Below, piece after piece: positions 26,704 through 35,753 of a DNA stretch of 64,000 bases; within the stretch, counting starts at the first letter, position 1; each line of letters starts with the position of its first letter. The stretch comes from JAAZNF01 sp964561025 (GTDB lineage: Bacteria; Myxococcota; B64-G9). Position numbers and translations under genes: made by a program. The DNA is taken from positions 1 to 64,000 of the forward strand of contig CAZLNM010000011.1 in assembly GCA_964561025.1 (NCBI GenBank). The letters run 5' to 3'. The notes beneath the pieces were generated by a model that saw nothing but the letters and a program-made list of their open reading frames with translations, searched no databases and was not told the DNA's origin.

Positions 26704-27624
26704 ATGCTATCCGTCGCCAGCACTCGCAGCGCAGCCGTTTCCGTGCTGCTCATCGGCGCCATCTTGCTCGCGGATGCTTCCCTGCTCGCCCAGGACTCGT
26801 CGAACCAGTTCCTGCAAGAGGCGAAGATCCTCTACGACAACGGCCAGTATTCCGAGGCCATGCAGAAGCTGCAGCAGGCCATCAAGATCAAGGGCACCCC
26901 GCGCAAGGACATCGTGGAGATCTACAAGTACATGGGGTTCATCTACATCGTGCAGGGGCACAAGGAGAACGCCCGCAAGGCCTTCGAGCTGCTGCTCAAG
27001 GTGGACCCCGGCTACGAGATGAACCCGCTGCTCACCTCGCCGAAGTTCCTCAACTTCTTCAACAAGATCCGCGACGACCTGCGCCAGAAGGACCGGGTGA
27101 TCATGCGCCACACCGCGCTCACCGAGGTGTCCGCGGCCGAGCGCATCGAGGTGCGGGCCTACGTGGTGGATCTGCAGAAGAACCTGAGCAAGATGGTGCT
27201 CTACTACCGCCGCCGCGACGACCCCCAGTACTCCTCGGTGGAGATGTCGCCCAGCAAGGAGGCGGCGGTGGGCATGGGACAGGGGGCGCAGACCTACGTG
27301 GGGTTCATCCCCTTCCTGTGGAACGTCTATGGCGAGAGCGAGCTGTTCATCGACTACTACCTGGCGGCGCTGGACAGCCAGGGCCGCTGGGTGGCCAACT
27401 CCGGCAACCCCAAGCAGCCGGTCACCTTCCGCGTGAACCTGCTGGCCGGCAAGGTGCCCGAGGAGGCCTTGAAGCCGCCGCTCACCCGCACCTGGTGGTT
27501 CTGGACGCTCATCGGCGTCGGGGTGGCGGCGGTGGTCGGCGGCGGCGTGGCCATCGGGCTCGCCATGCAGAAGGAGCCCGCGCCCCCCAACACGGGTGCG
27601 GCGGTGCTCATTCTGCGCATGTGA
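26704..27624 (+). CDS. TPR-containing envelope protein
   Basis: 306 aa. ATG at 26704 is chosen over a GTG at 26698 because AGGAAGG (26691-26697) then has normal spacing. N-terminal signal or anchor (AAVSVLLIGAILLADASLLAQ), two to three TPR units (FLQEAKILYDNGQYSEAMQKLQQAI, IYKYMGFIYIVQGHKENARKAFELLLKVDP), a beta-rich domain (residues ~130-250), then a transmembrane helix near the C-terminus (TWWFWTLIGVGVAAVVGGGVAIGL). Divergent from the PEGA kinase and 9 nt upstream of a lipoprotein gene; a shared envelope-monitoring role is a reasonable guess only. Confidence 0.75.
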   Translation: MLSVASTRSAAVSVLLIGAILLADASLLAQDSSNQFLQEAKILYDNGQYSEAMQKLQQAIKIKGTPRKDIVEIYKYMGFIYIVQGHKENARKAFELLLKVDPGYEMNPLLTSPKFLNFFNKIRDDLRQKDRVIMRHTALTEVSAAERIEVRAYVVDLQKNLSKMVLYYRRRDDPQYSSVEMSPSKEAAVGMGQGAQTYVGFIPFLWNVYGESELFIDYYLAALDSQGRWVANSGNPKQPVTFRVNLLAGKVPEEALKPPLTRTWWFWTLIGVGVAAVVGGGVAIGLAMQKEPAPPNTGAAVLILRM

Positions 27625-27633
27625 GGGCGAGGC

Positions 27634-28143
27634 ATGTCCTTCCAAGATTCACGTTCCGAGCATCGCGTGGGTGGAGCCTGTGCGGCCCGCCGCTCCGGCC
27701 GCTTTCTGGGCGTCGCGCTGGTGCTGCTTTCGCTGGGGCTTGCCGCCTGCGGCGGCGCCGAGTGGGACGGGCTCACCCTGTCGATCCACTTCGCCCCGGA
27801 GGATCTCCCGGCGGACACCGCCATCATCCGCATCTACGTCCTGCCCTCGGTGGCCACCAGCCCGACCCAGCAGGAGATCGAGATAAAATGCGAGGATCTG
27901 GTGGGGCCCACCGCCACCAAGACCATCATGGACTACCGGATCTACCAGCTGCGCATGGAGAACGTGCTCATCGACGCGGTCTCCGGCGGGACCCTGGTGC
28001 TGCAAAAACTCCCCGAGGGCAAGCTGGTGTTTTACGTGGAGGCCATGGACTCCGTGCAGCGCGTGCTGGCCTACGGCTGCGGCACCGGCAACATCGAGAA
28101 GGGCAAGAAGACCTACATCCCCATCCGCATGGTGGCGAAGTAA
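27634..28143 (+). CDS. Small lipoprotein, unknown function
   Basis: 169 aa with a late lipoprotein signal: a charged 23-residue N-terminus, then FLGVALVLLSLGLAACGG (lipobox LAAC). The mature part of about 130 residues appears beta-rich (LTLSIHFAPEDLPADTAIIRIYVLP, GTLVLQKLPEGKLVFYVEAMDS) and contains a CGTGNIEKGKKTY stretch. It follows the TPR gene by 9 nt and is probably co-transcribed. A start a few codons further in is possible because the N-terminus is long for a lipoprotein signal. Confidence 0.7.
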   Translation: MSFQDSRSEHRVGGACAARRSGRFLGVALVLLSLGLAACGGAEWDGLTLSIHFAPEDLPADTAIIRIYVLPSVATSPTQQEIEIKCEDLVGPTATKTIMDYRIYQLRMENVLIDAVSGGTLVLQKLPEGKLVFYVEAMDSVQRVLAYGCGTGNIEKGKKTYIPIRMVAK

Positions 28144-28228
28144 GCCGCGGCCCGTCCGGCGCCGCCCCTCGACCGGGCCTGGTTGTGTCTTTCCGAAGAT
28201 CCCGCTTCTTGCGCGTGAATTTTTTTGT

Positions 28229-28270
28229 GCCACCGACCGCGGGGCCCACGGGGCCAGCACGGGCGGGCGG
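28229..28270 (-). repeat. Variable-arm hairpin repeat, copy F (degenerate)
   Basis: Arms GCCACCGACCGCG / CACGGGCGGGCGG pair poorly, but the 16-nt loop (bottom strand CTGGCCCCGTGGGCCC) keeps the family pattern. It lies in the 315-nt convergent gap 28144-28458, just after a T-run at 28220-28226; the gap shows nothing else. Confidence 0.45.
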
Positions 28271-28458
28271 GTGTTTTGGTTGCGGACAGCGACCGCGCCA
28301 GGGCAGCGAATCCCGCAAAGACCCCGGGTCCTATCCGAAAATTGAGTGGGCCCATGGTCCCCGCAGGCCTTTGACGACACAGGGCGGGCGGAGGCAGCCA
28401 CAAGGATGCCGTGTGAAAAGGTGCCGGCGCTGGTGGGGTCGCGCTCGTGCGGCGGGAT

Positions 28459-29334
28459 TCACTTGGCGCGCTTCTCGGCTTCCTTGAGCTTCTCGCGGAC
28501 CTTCCCGATGAGCGGGTGCTTGGGGTAATTCTGCACGAACTCGGAGAAGAAGGGCACCGCCTCCTTCCACATCTCGAGGTTCGTAAAGCACAGGCCGAGC
28601 TTGTAGGTGGCGTCGGGGTACTTGTCGCTCTTTTGGAACTTCTCCCGCACCGTCTGGAAGGCCAGGCCGGCCTCCTTGAACTTCTTCTCCGCGTAGTAGC
28701 TCTCGCCGATCCAGTACTGGGCGTTGTCGGAGTACTCGCCCGTGGGCCAGCGCGACAAGAACTCGCCGAACAAGAGGCGCGAGGCCTCGGTCTGGCCGCT
28801 CTCCAGGAGCGACTGGGCCAGCTTGTAGAAGTCCGCCATCTTCTCGGGGCGCCTGATGCCCGCCAGCGGATCGCGCGGTTTCGCCGCCTCGCGGGCGGCC
28901 TCCAGTTTCAGGCGCGCCTCCTCCTCCTTGCGGAGCTGCTCGGCGGTCTTGGCCGCCGACAGGTCGTCCTTGATGCCCGAGAGCTTGCGCTCGATCACCT
29001 CCAGCCGGTGCCCATCCACCTCGATCTGGCCGCGCAGCTCCATGATCTGGGTCTTGACCTTCTCGATGTCCACCCCGATGTCGGCGGCCGAGCGCCCGGT
29101 GGCGCGCTTGAAGTCTTCGATGAGTTGCGAAAGCTCGGCGATGCGCCGGTCGGCCTCCTGGATGCGCTGCTCCAGGGCGGCCTTCTCCTCGGCGTGGGCG
29201 CGCTTCACCACCTCGAACTCGGCCTGCAACGCCTGGATGTCCGCCAGCATCTGCCGGCCCTCTTCCTTCTTGACCCAACAACCGGCCAGCAGCGGGAGCA
29301 CGAGACACAACGGGCACAAGGTCCGGTGAATCAT
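28459..29334 (-). CDS. YbgF/CpoB-like lipoprotein (coiled coil plus TPR)
   Basis: 291 aa. Start at ATG 29334 with GGAGG in place. Lipoprotein signal MIHRTLCPLCLVLPLLAGC. Residues ~25-150 form a long charged coiled coil (EEKAALEQRIQEADRRIAELSQ, EEEARLKLEAAREAA); residues ~165-290 are TPR-like (YKLAQSLLESGQTEASRLLFGEFLSRWP, AQYWIGESYYAEKKFKEAGLAFQTV), as in CpoB/YbgF, which coordinates Tol-Pal with cell-wall synthesis in the periplasm. E. coli CpoB is soluble, whereas this one is lipidated. It lies directly downstream of pal, the canonical order, with 251 nt between them. Confidence 0.8.
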   Translation of the reverse strand: MIHRTLCPLCLVLPLLAGCWVKKEEGRQMLADIQALQAEFEVVKRAHAEEKAALEQRIQEADRRIAELSQLIEDFKRATGRSAADIGVDIEKVKTQIMELRGQIEVDGHRLEVIERKLSGIKDDLSAAKTAEQLRKEEEARLKLEAAREAAKPRDPLAGIRRPEKMADFYKLAQSLLESGQTEASRLLFGEFLSRWPTGEYSDNAQYWIGESYYAEKKFKEAGLAFQTVREKFQKSDKYPDATYKLGLCFTNLEMWKEAVPFFSEFVQNYPKHPLIGKVREKLKEAEKRAK

Positions 29335-29395
29335 CGGGGCAACCTCCCCGGCCAGGCGCGGCCTCCTGGCCATCCTGGCGCGCTCGCACGTTGCG

Positions 29396-29435
29396 CCACC
29401 AGGTCGCGCGCGCTGGCGGCATCGCGGCCAGACGC
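29396..29435 (+). repeat. Variable-arm hairpin repeat, copy G (degenerate)
   Basis: The right arm CGCGGCCAGACGC is identical to that of copy B; the left arm (CCACCAGGTCGCG) is degraded and the loop is about 14 nt. It lies between pal and the ybgF-like gene. Confidence 0.4.
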
Positions 29436-29585
29436 TTGAATGGCGGGATTCACGCTCCTGTCCTCTTCGGCCACACGCGACATCTCCCTCGCTCCACCGC
29501 TCTGCCTCGCTCTCTACCATGCAGCGGGCCGCCGGGAACACGAGGCTCTGCCAACTGGATCGGACGGGGAGGGAACGGCGCGGAT

Positions 29586-30437
29586 CTATTGCTCCACGAA
29601 CTCGTCGCGGCGGTTCTGCGACCAGCAGTCCTCGCTCGACTCGCGGCAGGTGGGGCGGTTCTTGCCGTAGGTGATGGTCTTGAGGCGGTTCGCCGGGATG
29701 CCCAGGTTCTGCAGGTACTTCTGGGCCGAGCGGGCGCGCTTGTCGCCCAGGGTGAGGTTGTACTCCTCGGTGCCGCGCTCGTCGCAGTGGCCCTCGATGG
29801 TGACGCTCATCTCCGCGCGCTGGCGCAGGCACTCGGCGTTCTGGTCCAGGGTGGAGCGGGCGTCGGAGCGGATGTCGTGCCGGTCGAAGTCGAAGTAGAT
29901 GGCCGAGAGCTGGCACTTCGGCTTGTCGATGCACTCGCAGCTTGAGCACATCTTGCCCTCGGGGCAATCGGCGTCGGACTGGCACTTGCACTTGACCACG
30001 CACTTGTGGTCCTTGCACTCCATGCCCTCGGGGCAGTCGGCGTCCTGCTCGCACTCCCACTTGCACTTGTGGTCCTTGCAGATCATGCCGGCCTTGTCGC
30101 GCTTTACGCAGTCCGGGTCGATCTCGCACTCGTACACGCAGCGCTCGTTCTCGCAGTAGGGCTTGTCCTCGGGGCAGTCCTTGTTCTCGATGCACTCCAC
30201 GCAGCGGTTATCCTTGCAGCGGGGCCGCTCCTTGGGGCAGTCCGCGTCCTTCCCGCACTCCTGGCACTGCCCGTTCACGCACACGAAGAGGGTCTTGTTC
30301 TTCTCCTCGGCCTTGCAGTCATCGTCGTCGCGGCATTGAGGGAAGGGGGGACGGCAGCCGCCGGCCAGCAAGACCAGGGCGAAGGACGCCGCGCTCACGA
30401 CCACGAAAGAAAGCATCCGGATCCGCTGCTGTCTCAT
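29586..30437 (-). CDS. pal: Peptidoglycan-associated lipoprotein (Pal) with Cys-rich insert
   Basis: 283 aa. ATG 30437 has a strong ribosome site (AGGAGGG). Lipoprotein signal ending LLAGGC. The C-terminal ~110 residues are a standard OmpA/Pal domain (IYFDFDRHDIRSDA, EGHCDERGTEEYNLTLGDKRA, RLKTITYGKNRP) that binds peptidoglycan. Residues ~35-175 are unusual: about seven short Cys-rich units of the type CxxDxDCPxxxxCxDxxC (e.g. CGKDADCPKERPRCKDNRC) stand between lipid anchor and Pal domain. E. coli Pal has only a short linker there. The insert probably forms a disulfide-stabilised stalk or binding region in the periplasm or at the surface. Confidence 0.85.
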   Translation of the reverse strand: MRQQRIRMLSFVVVSAASFALVLLAGGCRPPFPQCRDDDDCKAEEKNKTLFVCVNGQCQECGKDADCPKERPRCKDNRCVECIENKDCPEDKPYCENERCVYECEIDPDCVKRDKAGMICKDHKCKWECEQDADCPEGMECKDHKCVVKCKCQSDADCPEGKMCSSCECIDKPKCQLSAIYFDFDRHDIRSDARSTLDQNAECLRQRAEMSVTIEGHCDERGTEEYNLTLGDKRARSAQKYLQNLGIPANRLKTITYGKNRPTCRESSEDCWSQNRRDEFVEQ

Positions 30438-30628
30438 GAGAACCCTCCTGGCGGGTGAACCTCTCTCCGTTTGAAAAATCATAAAACCGAAGGGGGATTA
30501 GACCAAGCCTGATGGATTTGTCAACAGAAAACGACATGGCCTCCGACGCCGCAACCGGAGCAATTTGGGGTTGCCAACCCGGCGCCGCCGAAGTATGGTG
30601 CGGGCCTCGCGGGGGCCGAGGAGCAGGC

Positions 30629-32065
30629 ATGCGGCTCGGTATCGACACCACCCTCTCCAAGCGGATCGCCCAGCTCGCCATCCCGGTGATCATCGGCATG
30701 CTCACCGAGACGCTGGTGAACCACGTGGACACCATCCTGGTGAGCCGGCTGCCGGGCAACGTGGGCATCGACGGGGTGGCCGCCATCTGGCTCAGCCTGC
30801 CGGTGTTCTGGGCCATCGGCGGGTTCTTCGCCTCGCTGCAGGTGGGCACCCAGGCGCTGGTGGCGCGGCGCTTCGGCGAGAACCGCCCGGAAGAGGCCGG
30901 CAAGGTGCTGACGAACTCCCTGGCGGTGGCGCTCTTCGCCGGCGCGGCGGCCTCCGCCGCGGGGTGGTTCGTCATCCCCAAGCTGTTTCCGCTGCTCAAC
31001 CCCAACCCCGAGGTGGTGCGCCTGGGCTCCGAGTACTGCCAGATCCGCATGCTCAACATCTTCTCCATGGTCCTCACCTTCAGCTTCAAGGGGTTCTTCG
31101 ACGCCATCGGCAAGACCTACGTGCACATGGCCGCCTCCATCGCCATGAACATCGTCAACCTGTGCCTGGCGGTGCTGCTGGTGTACGGGCTGTGGGGCTT
31201 CCCGCGCCTGGAGGTGGCCGGCTCGGCGGTGGCCACCCTGTGCGCCACCTACGTGGGGCTGTTCGTGATGCTCGGCTGGGCGGTCAAGGGGAACTACCGC
31301 AAGGTCTTCGCCTACTTTCGGCTGCGCAACCTGAACCGCCACGTGATGTGGGAGGTGGTGCGCCTGTCCTTCCCCTCCGGGCTGGCCTCCATCTTCCTCA
31401 TGAGCGGGTTCGTGTTCTTCCTGTGGGTGATGGGCCACCTCGGCTCCGCGCCGGCGCTGCTCGATCCCCTGAGCTTCCTGCCCCTCTCGGGGCCGATGCT
31501 GCGCAACCTGGACCTGGTGCGCCCGGACCTCGCCACCTCGGCCTCGGGGGTGATGCTGTCCATCCTCACGCTGGTGTTTCTCACCTCGTTCGCCTTCGGC
31601 ACGGCCACGGCCACGCTGGTGGGCCAGAGCCTGGGCGCGAAGAAGCCCGAGCTGGCCGAGCGTTTCGGCTGGGAGTCGGCCAAGCTCGGCATCTACGTGA
31701 TGGGCACGGTGGGCCTGCTGCTCATCGCCTTCCCGCGGACGTTCCTCTCTATCTTCACCAACAAGCCCGACGTCATCGAGTTCGCCGTGCCCTCGCTGCG
31801 GCTGATGGGCTCGGTCACCGGGCTGGTGTCGGCCGGGCTGGTGCTGGTGCAGGCGCTGTACGGCGCGGGCAACCCCAAGTTCGTGATGAAGGCCCAGATG
31901 ATCCTGCACTTCGGTTGCCTCATCCCGCTGTCGTACGTGCTGGGCGTGGGCCTGGGGCTGGGCATGTTCGGCACCTGGGCCGCCGCCGCGGTGTACGCCA
32001 TCCTGCTGTCGTCGGTCATGGCCTGGAAGTTCCACCAGGGTCGCTGGAAGCAGATCCAGATCTGA
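30629..32065 (+). CDS. MATE-family multidrug/toxin efflux transporter
   Basis: 478 aa. ATG 30629 follows GAGGAG; upstream in-frame codons are not supported. Twelve hydrophobic segments in two similar halves, with the MATE-type opening IAQLAIPVIIGMLTETLVNHVDTILVSRLPG and, in the second half, SFAFGTATATLVGQSLGAKKPELAERFGWES. MATE proteins export cationic compounds in exchange for Na+ or H+ across the inner membrane. A loop of about 35 residues (GHLGSAPALLDPLSFLPLSGPMLRNLDLVRP) between helices 7 and 8 is longer than usual. Substrate unknown. Confidence 0.9.
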   Translation: MRLGIDTTLSKRIAQLAIPVIIGMLTETLVNHVDTILVSRLPGNVGIDGVAAIWLSLPVFWAIGGFFASLQVGTQALVARRFGENRPEEAGKVLTNSLAVALFAGAAASAAGWFVIPKLFPLLNPNPEVVRLGSEYCQIRMLNIFSMVLTFSFKGFFDAIGKTYVHMAASIAMNIVNLCLAVLLVYGLWGFPRLEVAGSAVATLCATYVGLFVMLGWAVKGNYRKVFAYFRLRNLNRHVMWEVVRLSFPSGLASIFLMSGFVFFLWVMGHLGSAPALLDPLSFLPLSGPMLRNLDLVRPDLATSASGVMLSILTLVFLTSFAFGTATATLVGQSLGAKKPELAERFGWESAKLGIYVMGTVGLLLIAFPRTFLSIFTNKPDVIEFAVPSLRLMGSVTGLVSAGLVLVQALYGAGNPKFVMKAQMILHFGCLIPLSYVLGVGLGLGMFGTWAAAAVYAILLSSVMAWKFHQGRWKQIQI

Positions 32066-32094
32066 GCGTGGCCTGGCCCGCGTGAATGCCGGCG

Positions 32095-32133
32095 CTGGCG
32101 GCGCTCGGCCTGCGCGCGCTGGCACGCCGCCAG
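32095..32133. terminator. Hairpin after the MATE gene
   Basis: A perfect 9-bp inverted repeat CTGGCGGCG / CGCCGCCAG with a 21-nt GC-rich loop, 30 nt after the MATE stop. There is no T-run. It could be a terminator or a decayed relative of the hairpin repeat family, to which its loop has partial likeness. Confidence 0.4.
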
Positions 32134-32215
32134 GCTTGATTTCCCGATGCGACGGTAGCAGAGTCGCGACAAGGCAATGTCCACGGCCTGAGCCAGGAAG
32201 AGAAAGGAAAATGCC

Positions 32216-35200
32216 ATGAAGAAGCTCTCGATGGGGATGGCGTTCGCGCTGCTTCTATCCATCGCAGCCTGCGGCGGGAGCGATGACCCGTGTAAGCCTG
32301 ACTCCTGCTCCGCTCACGGGACCTGCCGCGCCGAGGACGGAAAGCCGGTGTGCACCTGCGAGGCGGCCTACCGCGGCGAGACGTGCTCCCTGTGCGCCAT
32401 CGGCTACCAGGACAACGACGACGACGGCACCTGTCTTTTCTCCTGCCCCTACTCCGGGCTCCGCTGCGGCAGCCACGGCCAGTGCGACGACACCTCCGGG
32501 ACGGCGCACTGCGTGTGCGAGCCCGGCTACGCCGGGGACACCTGCCAGAATTGCGCCGAGGGCTACCAGGACAAGGACGCGGACGGGCGCTGCGCCCCGG
32601 ACTGCCAGAGCGCCGCCCTCGACTGTCACCACGGCGCGTGCAGCGACGATACCGGCAAGGCGCACTGCGTGTGCGAGTCGGGCTACGCCCTGCCAGACTG
32701 CGCGGCGTGCGAGCGCAACTACCAGGACAACGACCACAACGGCACCTGCCTCCCGGATTGCGCGGGCGCCGGCATCGACTGTGGCCTGAACGGGGTGTGC
32801 GACGATCTCTCAGGCACGGCGCGCTGCCAGTGCGACGCCACCTTCGGCGGCGAGTTCTGCGAGCACTGCGCCGCGGGATTCCAGGACAACGACGACAACG
32901 GCACCTGCCTGCCCGATTGCGTCACCGCCGGCCTCGACTGCCACCACGGTATCTGCGATGACGGGACCGGCACGGCCGGGTGCGTGTGCGACACCGGCTA
33001 CACCGGGGCCGACTGCACCCGCTGTCAGAACGGCTACCAGGACAACGATCACGACGGGACGTGCACCCCCAACTGCGCCACCTCCGGTTTGAGCTGCGGG
33101 GTTCACGGCCGCTGCTCGGATCTCACCGGCACTCCGTTGTGCCAGTGCTACGCCGGGTACAGCGGCGATCTGTGCGACGAGTGCGCCGAGGGATTCCAGG
33201 ACTACGACGGCGACGGGGTGTGCAAGGCCACCTGCCAAACGCTCGGCTGGACCTGCAGCAATCACGGCACGTGCGTGGACCTGAGCGGCACCGCCGTGTG
33301 CAACTGCGACAGCGGCTACTACGACGACGGGCGCGGGCACTGCCTGCCGCCCAACGGCTTCACCTGCGCCACCGCCACCCCGCTCGATCTGAGCCTGGGC
33401 TCGGTGCAGGGCACCACCACCGGCGCGGGCAACGAGTACAGCGGCTCGTGCGTGAGCGGCACCGGCCCGGAGGTGGTGTGGCGCTTCACCATCAACGAGC
33501 CGCTGCGCGTGAAATTCCACATGACCGGCTTCGACACGGTGATGTACCTGCGCTCAAGCTGCACGGACGCGCAGAGCGAGATCGACTGCGACGACGACGG
33601 TGGCGGCAACGGAACCTCCCTGATCGTCGCCGACCTCGCGCCCGGCACCTACTACGTCTTCTGCGACGGGTACGGCAGCGCCTCCGGGGCGTACACGCTG
33701 AAGGTGGACGTCACCTGCAACACCCCGGGGACCATCTTCGATCCCACGAGCGGCACCTGCATCGACGATCCCTGCGACCCCAACCCGTGCCAGCAACCCC
33801 ACCGCACCGTGTGCCGGCCGGTGCTCCCGGCGAGCTACACCTGCTCGTGCAGCCCGGGCTACGTCCCCGATCCGGGCGACCCCGAGTCCTGCATCGTCAA
33901 CCCCAACCCCACCGCCGAGAACTGCTTCGACCCCATCCCGCTGGTGGGGCAGAGCGGCGTCATCCAGGGCACGTTGACCGGCGCCGCCAACGACGCCGAG
34001 GGCTCCTGCGGCGGGGCGGGCGCCGACCGGGTGTACGCCTTCCAGGCCGAGGTGCGCACGCGGGTGAGCCTGCGCCTCTCCTCGGGCAGCCCGGCGCTGC
34101 ACCTGCGCTCGGTGTGCGACGTCCCCGGCAGCGAGGTCGGCTGCAACGCGCCGTACTGGGGCAGCCTGGCCGAGCTCCTCCAGGTCGTGCCCGCCGGTGT
34201 GTACTTCGTGTGGGCCGACAGCGACTACTCCGGCGGCGACTTCACGCTCAACTACGATCTTCGGCCCGACCCCTGCGCGGATGAAGAGGCGGTGTGCCCC
34301 GGCGTGCCCACCTGCCAGGCCAACGCCGACTGGACCGGCTACACCTGCGTGTGCCCGGCGGGCTACCTGCCATACAACGGCGAGTGCGTGGACGACCCCT
34401 GCGAGCCCAACCTGTGCACCGAGCCGCACAAGACCCGCTGCGTGCCGCAGCTCCCCGGCGCCTACGAATGCCGCTGCAACGTGGGCTACATCCCCGATCC
34501 GGGCAACCCCGACGCCTGCATCATGGACCCCAACGCCAACGAGTGGGCCTTCTTCGTGTTCCTCAACGCCGACAACAACCTGGAGGACTACGGCTACGAG
34601 GATCTGGCCGAGATGGAGGTGGCCGGCTCCACGCCCTACGTGCACATCGCGGCCCTGTTCGACACCGCCTCCCGCGACAACGGCGACGCCCGCTACATCT
34701 ACGTGCGCCCGGGCGCCTTCGACACCTTGCAGAACCTGGGTGAGGTCAACATGAGCGACTGGCAGGTGCTGGCCCAGTTCGGGGTGTGGGCGGTGCAGAA
34801 CTACCCCGCCCGGCACTACGCCTTCATCATGTGGGACCACGGCGCGGGCTGGAAGGCCGACCCGCGCAAACCCGTGTTCAAGAGCTTCTCCATGGACGAC
34901 AACCCCGGAGGCGGCGGAGGGGCGGACGAGATCTCCATCTCCAACGGCGACTACGCCCGGGCGCTCGCGGCCATCAGCGCTGCCATCGGCGACAAGATCG
35001 ACATCGTGGGCTTCGACGCCTGCCTGATGGGAATGTGGGAGGTGGCCGAGGCCTCCGCGCCCTACGCCCGCTACCTGGTGGCCTCGGAGGAGACCGAGCC
35101 CGGGCCGGGCTGGGCCTACGACGGCTTCCTGCCCACGCTGATCCAGGACCCGCTGAACACGAGCGCGCTGGCCCTCGGCCGCCTCATCGCCGACGCCTAC

Positions 35201-35635
35201 TACGCCGAGAGCCCCAGCGACTCCACCCTGTCCGTGATCAACCTCGACGCCATGGCGGAGCTGGCCACCGCCATGACGGGCTTCGCCGACGCCCTGCGCG
35301 CCAACACCAACCTGTACCCGAACATCAACACCGTGCGCGGCCAGACCCAGGCCTTCTACTACTCCGACAACCGCGACCTGTGGGACTTCGCCAACCGGAT
35401 CAAGACCATGTCGGGCGTGACGCCGGACATCGTTTCCGCGGCCGATGCGCTGCTCGCCCAGCTCGGGGTGGCCATCGCCTACAACCGGAACCAGGCCGAC
35501 TACCCCGGCGCGCACGGCATGGCCATCTACTTCCCGGCGCGCAGCAGCGGCATGGACTCGGCCTACACCGCCTCCGGCGCGGTGTGGAGCCAGCACGCCA
35601 CCTGGGACGAGTTCTTGCAGAGCTTCGCGCAGTGA
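32216..35635 (+). CDS. Lipoprotein with EGF-like repeats and a clostripain (C11) protease domain
   Basis: 1139 aa. Lipoprotein signal (MKKLSMGMAFALLLSIAAC). Residues ~25-385 hold about seven Cys-rich EGF/laminin-like units of ~50 residues (C..HGxCxDxxGxAxCxCxxGYxGxxCxxCxxGYQDxDxDGxC). Two PPC-like beta domains (about 390-500 and 560-680) alternate with further EGF-like motifs. Residues ~770-1139 are a C11 peptidase: WAFFVFLNADNNLED, then catalytic His in WDHGAGW (H875) and Cys in FDACLMGMWEV (C936). Clostripain-type enzymes cut after Arg or Lys and are often self-processed. Predicted to be displayed on the outer membrane; the EGF units would be the adhesive part. Confidence 0.88.
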   Translation: MKKLSMGMAFALLLSIAACGGSDDPCKPDSCSAHGTCRAEDGKPVCTCEAAYRGETCSLCAIGYQDNDDDGTCLFSCPYSGLRCGSHGQCDDTSGTAHCVCEPGYAGDTCQNCAEGYQDKDADGRCAPDCQSAALDCHHGACSDDTGKAHCVCESGYALPDCAACERNYQDNDHNGTCLPDCAGAGIDCGLNGVCDDLSGTARCQCDATFGGEFCEHCAAGFQDNDDNGTCLPDCVTAGLDCHHGICDDGTGTAGCVCDTGYTGADCTRCQNGYQDNDHDGTCTPNCATSGLSCGVHGRCSDLTGTPLCQCYAGYSGDLCDECAEGFQDYDGDGVCKATCQTLGWTCSNHGTCVDLSGTAVCNCDSGYYDDGRGHCLPPNGFTCATATPLDLSLGSVQGTTTGAGNEYSGSCVSGTGPEVVWRFTINEPLRVKFHMTGFDTVMYLRSSCTDAQSEIDCDDDGGGNGTSLIVADLAPGTYYVFCDGYGSASGAYTLKVDVTCNTPGTIFDPTSGTCIDDPCDPNPCQQPHRTVCRPVLPASYTCSCSPGYVPDPGDPESCIVNPNPTAENCFDPIPLVGQSGVIQGTLTGAANDAEGSCGGAGADRVYAFQAEVRTRVSLRLSSGSPALHLRSVCDVPGSEVGCNAPYWGSLAELLQVVPAGVYFVWADSDYSGGDFTLNYDLRPDPCADEEAVCPGVPTCQANADWTGYTCVCPAGYLPYNGECVDDPCEPNLCTEPHKTRCVPQLPGAYECRCNVGYIPDPGNPDACIMDPNANEWAFFVFLNADNNLEDYGYEDLAEMEVAGSTPYVHIAALFDTASRDNGDARYIYVRPGAFDTLQNLGEVNMSDWQVLAQFGVWAVQNYPARHYAFIMWDHGAGWKADPRKPVFKSFSMDDNPGGGGGADEISISNGDYARALAAISAAIGDKIDIVGFDACLMGMWEVAEASAPYARYLVASEETEPGPGWAYDGFLPTLIQDPLNTSALALGRLIADAYYAESPSDSTLSVINLDAMAELATAMTGFADALRANTNLYPNINTVRGQTQAFYYSDNRDLWDFANRIKTMSGVTPDIVSAADALLAQLGVAIAYNRNQADYPGAHGMAIYFPARSSGMDSAYTASGAVWSQHATWDEFLQSFAQ

Positions 35636-35645
35636 CGAGTCATTC

Positions 35646-35687
35646 GCGTCCGGTCGCGCGGCCGCGAGAGCCGGCACGGCCAGACGC
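35646..35687 (-). repeat. Variable-arm hairpin repeat, copy I
   Basis: Arms GCGTCCGGTCGCG / CACGGCCAGACGC (10 of 13 paired). Bottom-strand loop CCGGCTCTCGCGGCCG. It begins 10 nt after the clostripain gene stop. Confidence 0.65.
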
Positions 35688-35753
35688 GTTCACACCCACT
35701 CTCGCGCCGTGAGCGCGATTGCGCGCCCGCCGAATCTGGCCTAAGGTGTCCGC

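Noticed and set aside
23988..28487. Very long plus-strand open frame opposite the PEGA kinase
   Set aside because: The kinase on the minus strand is certain; the plus-strand product is low-complexity Leu/Gly/Arg sequence and overlaps two other supported genes.
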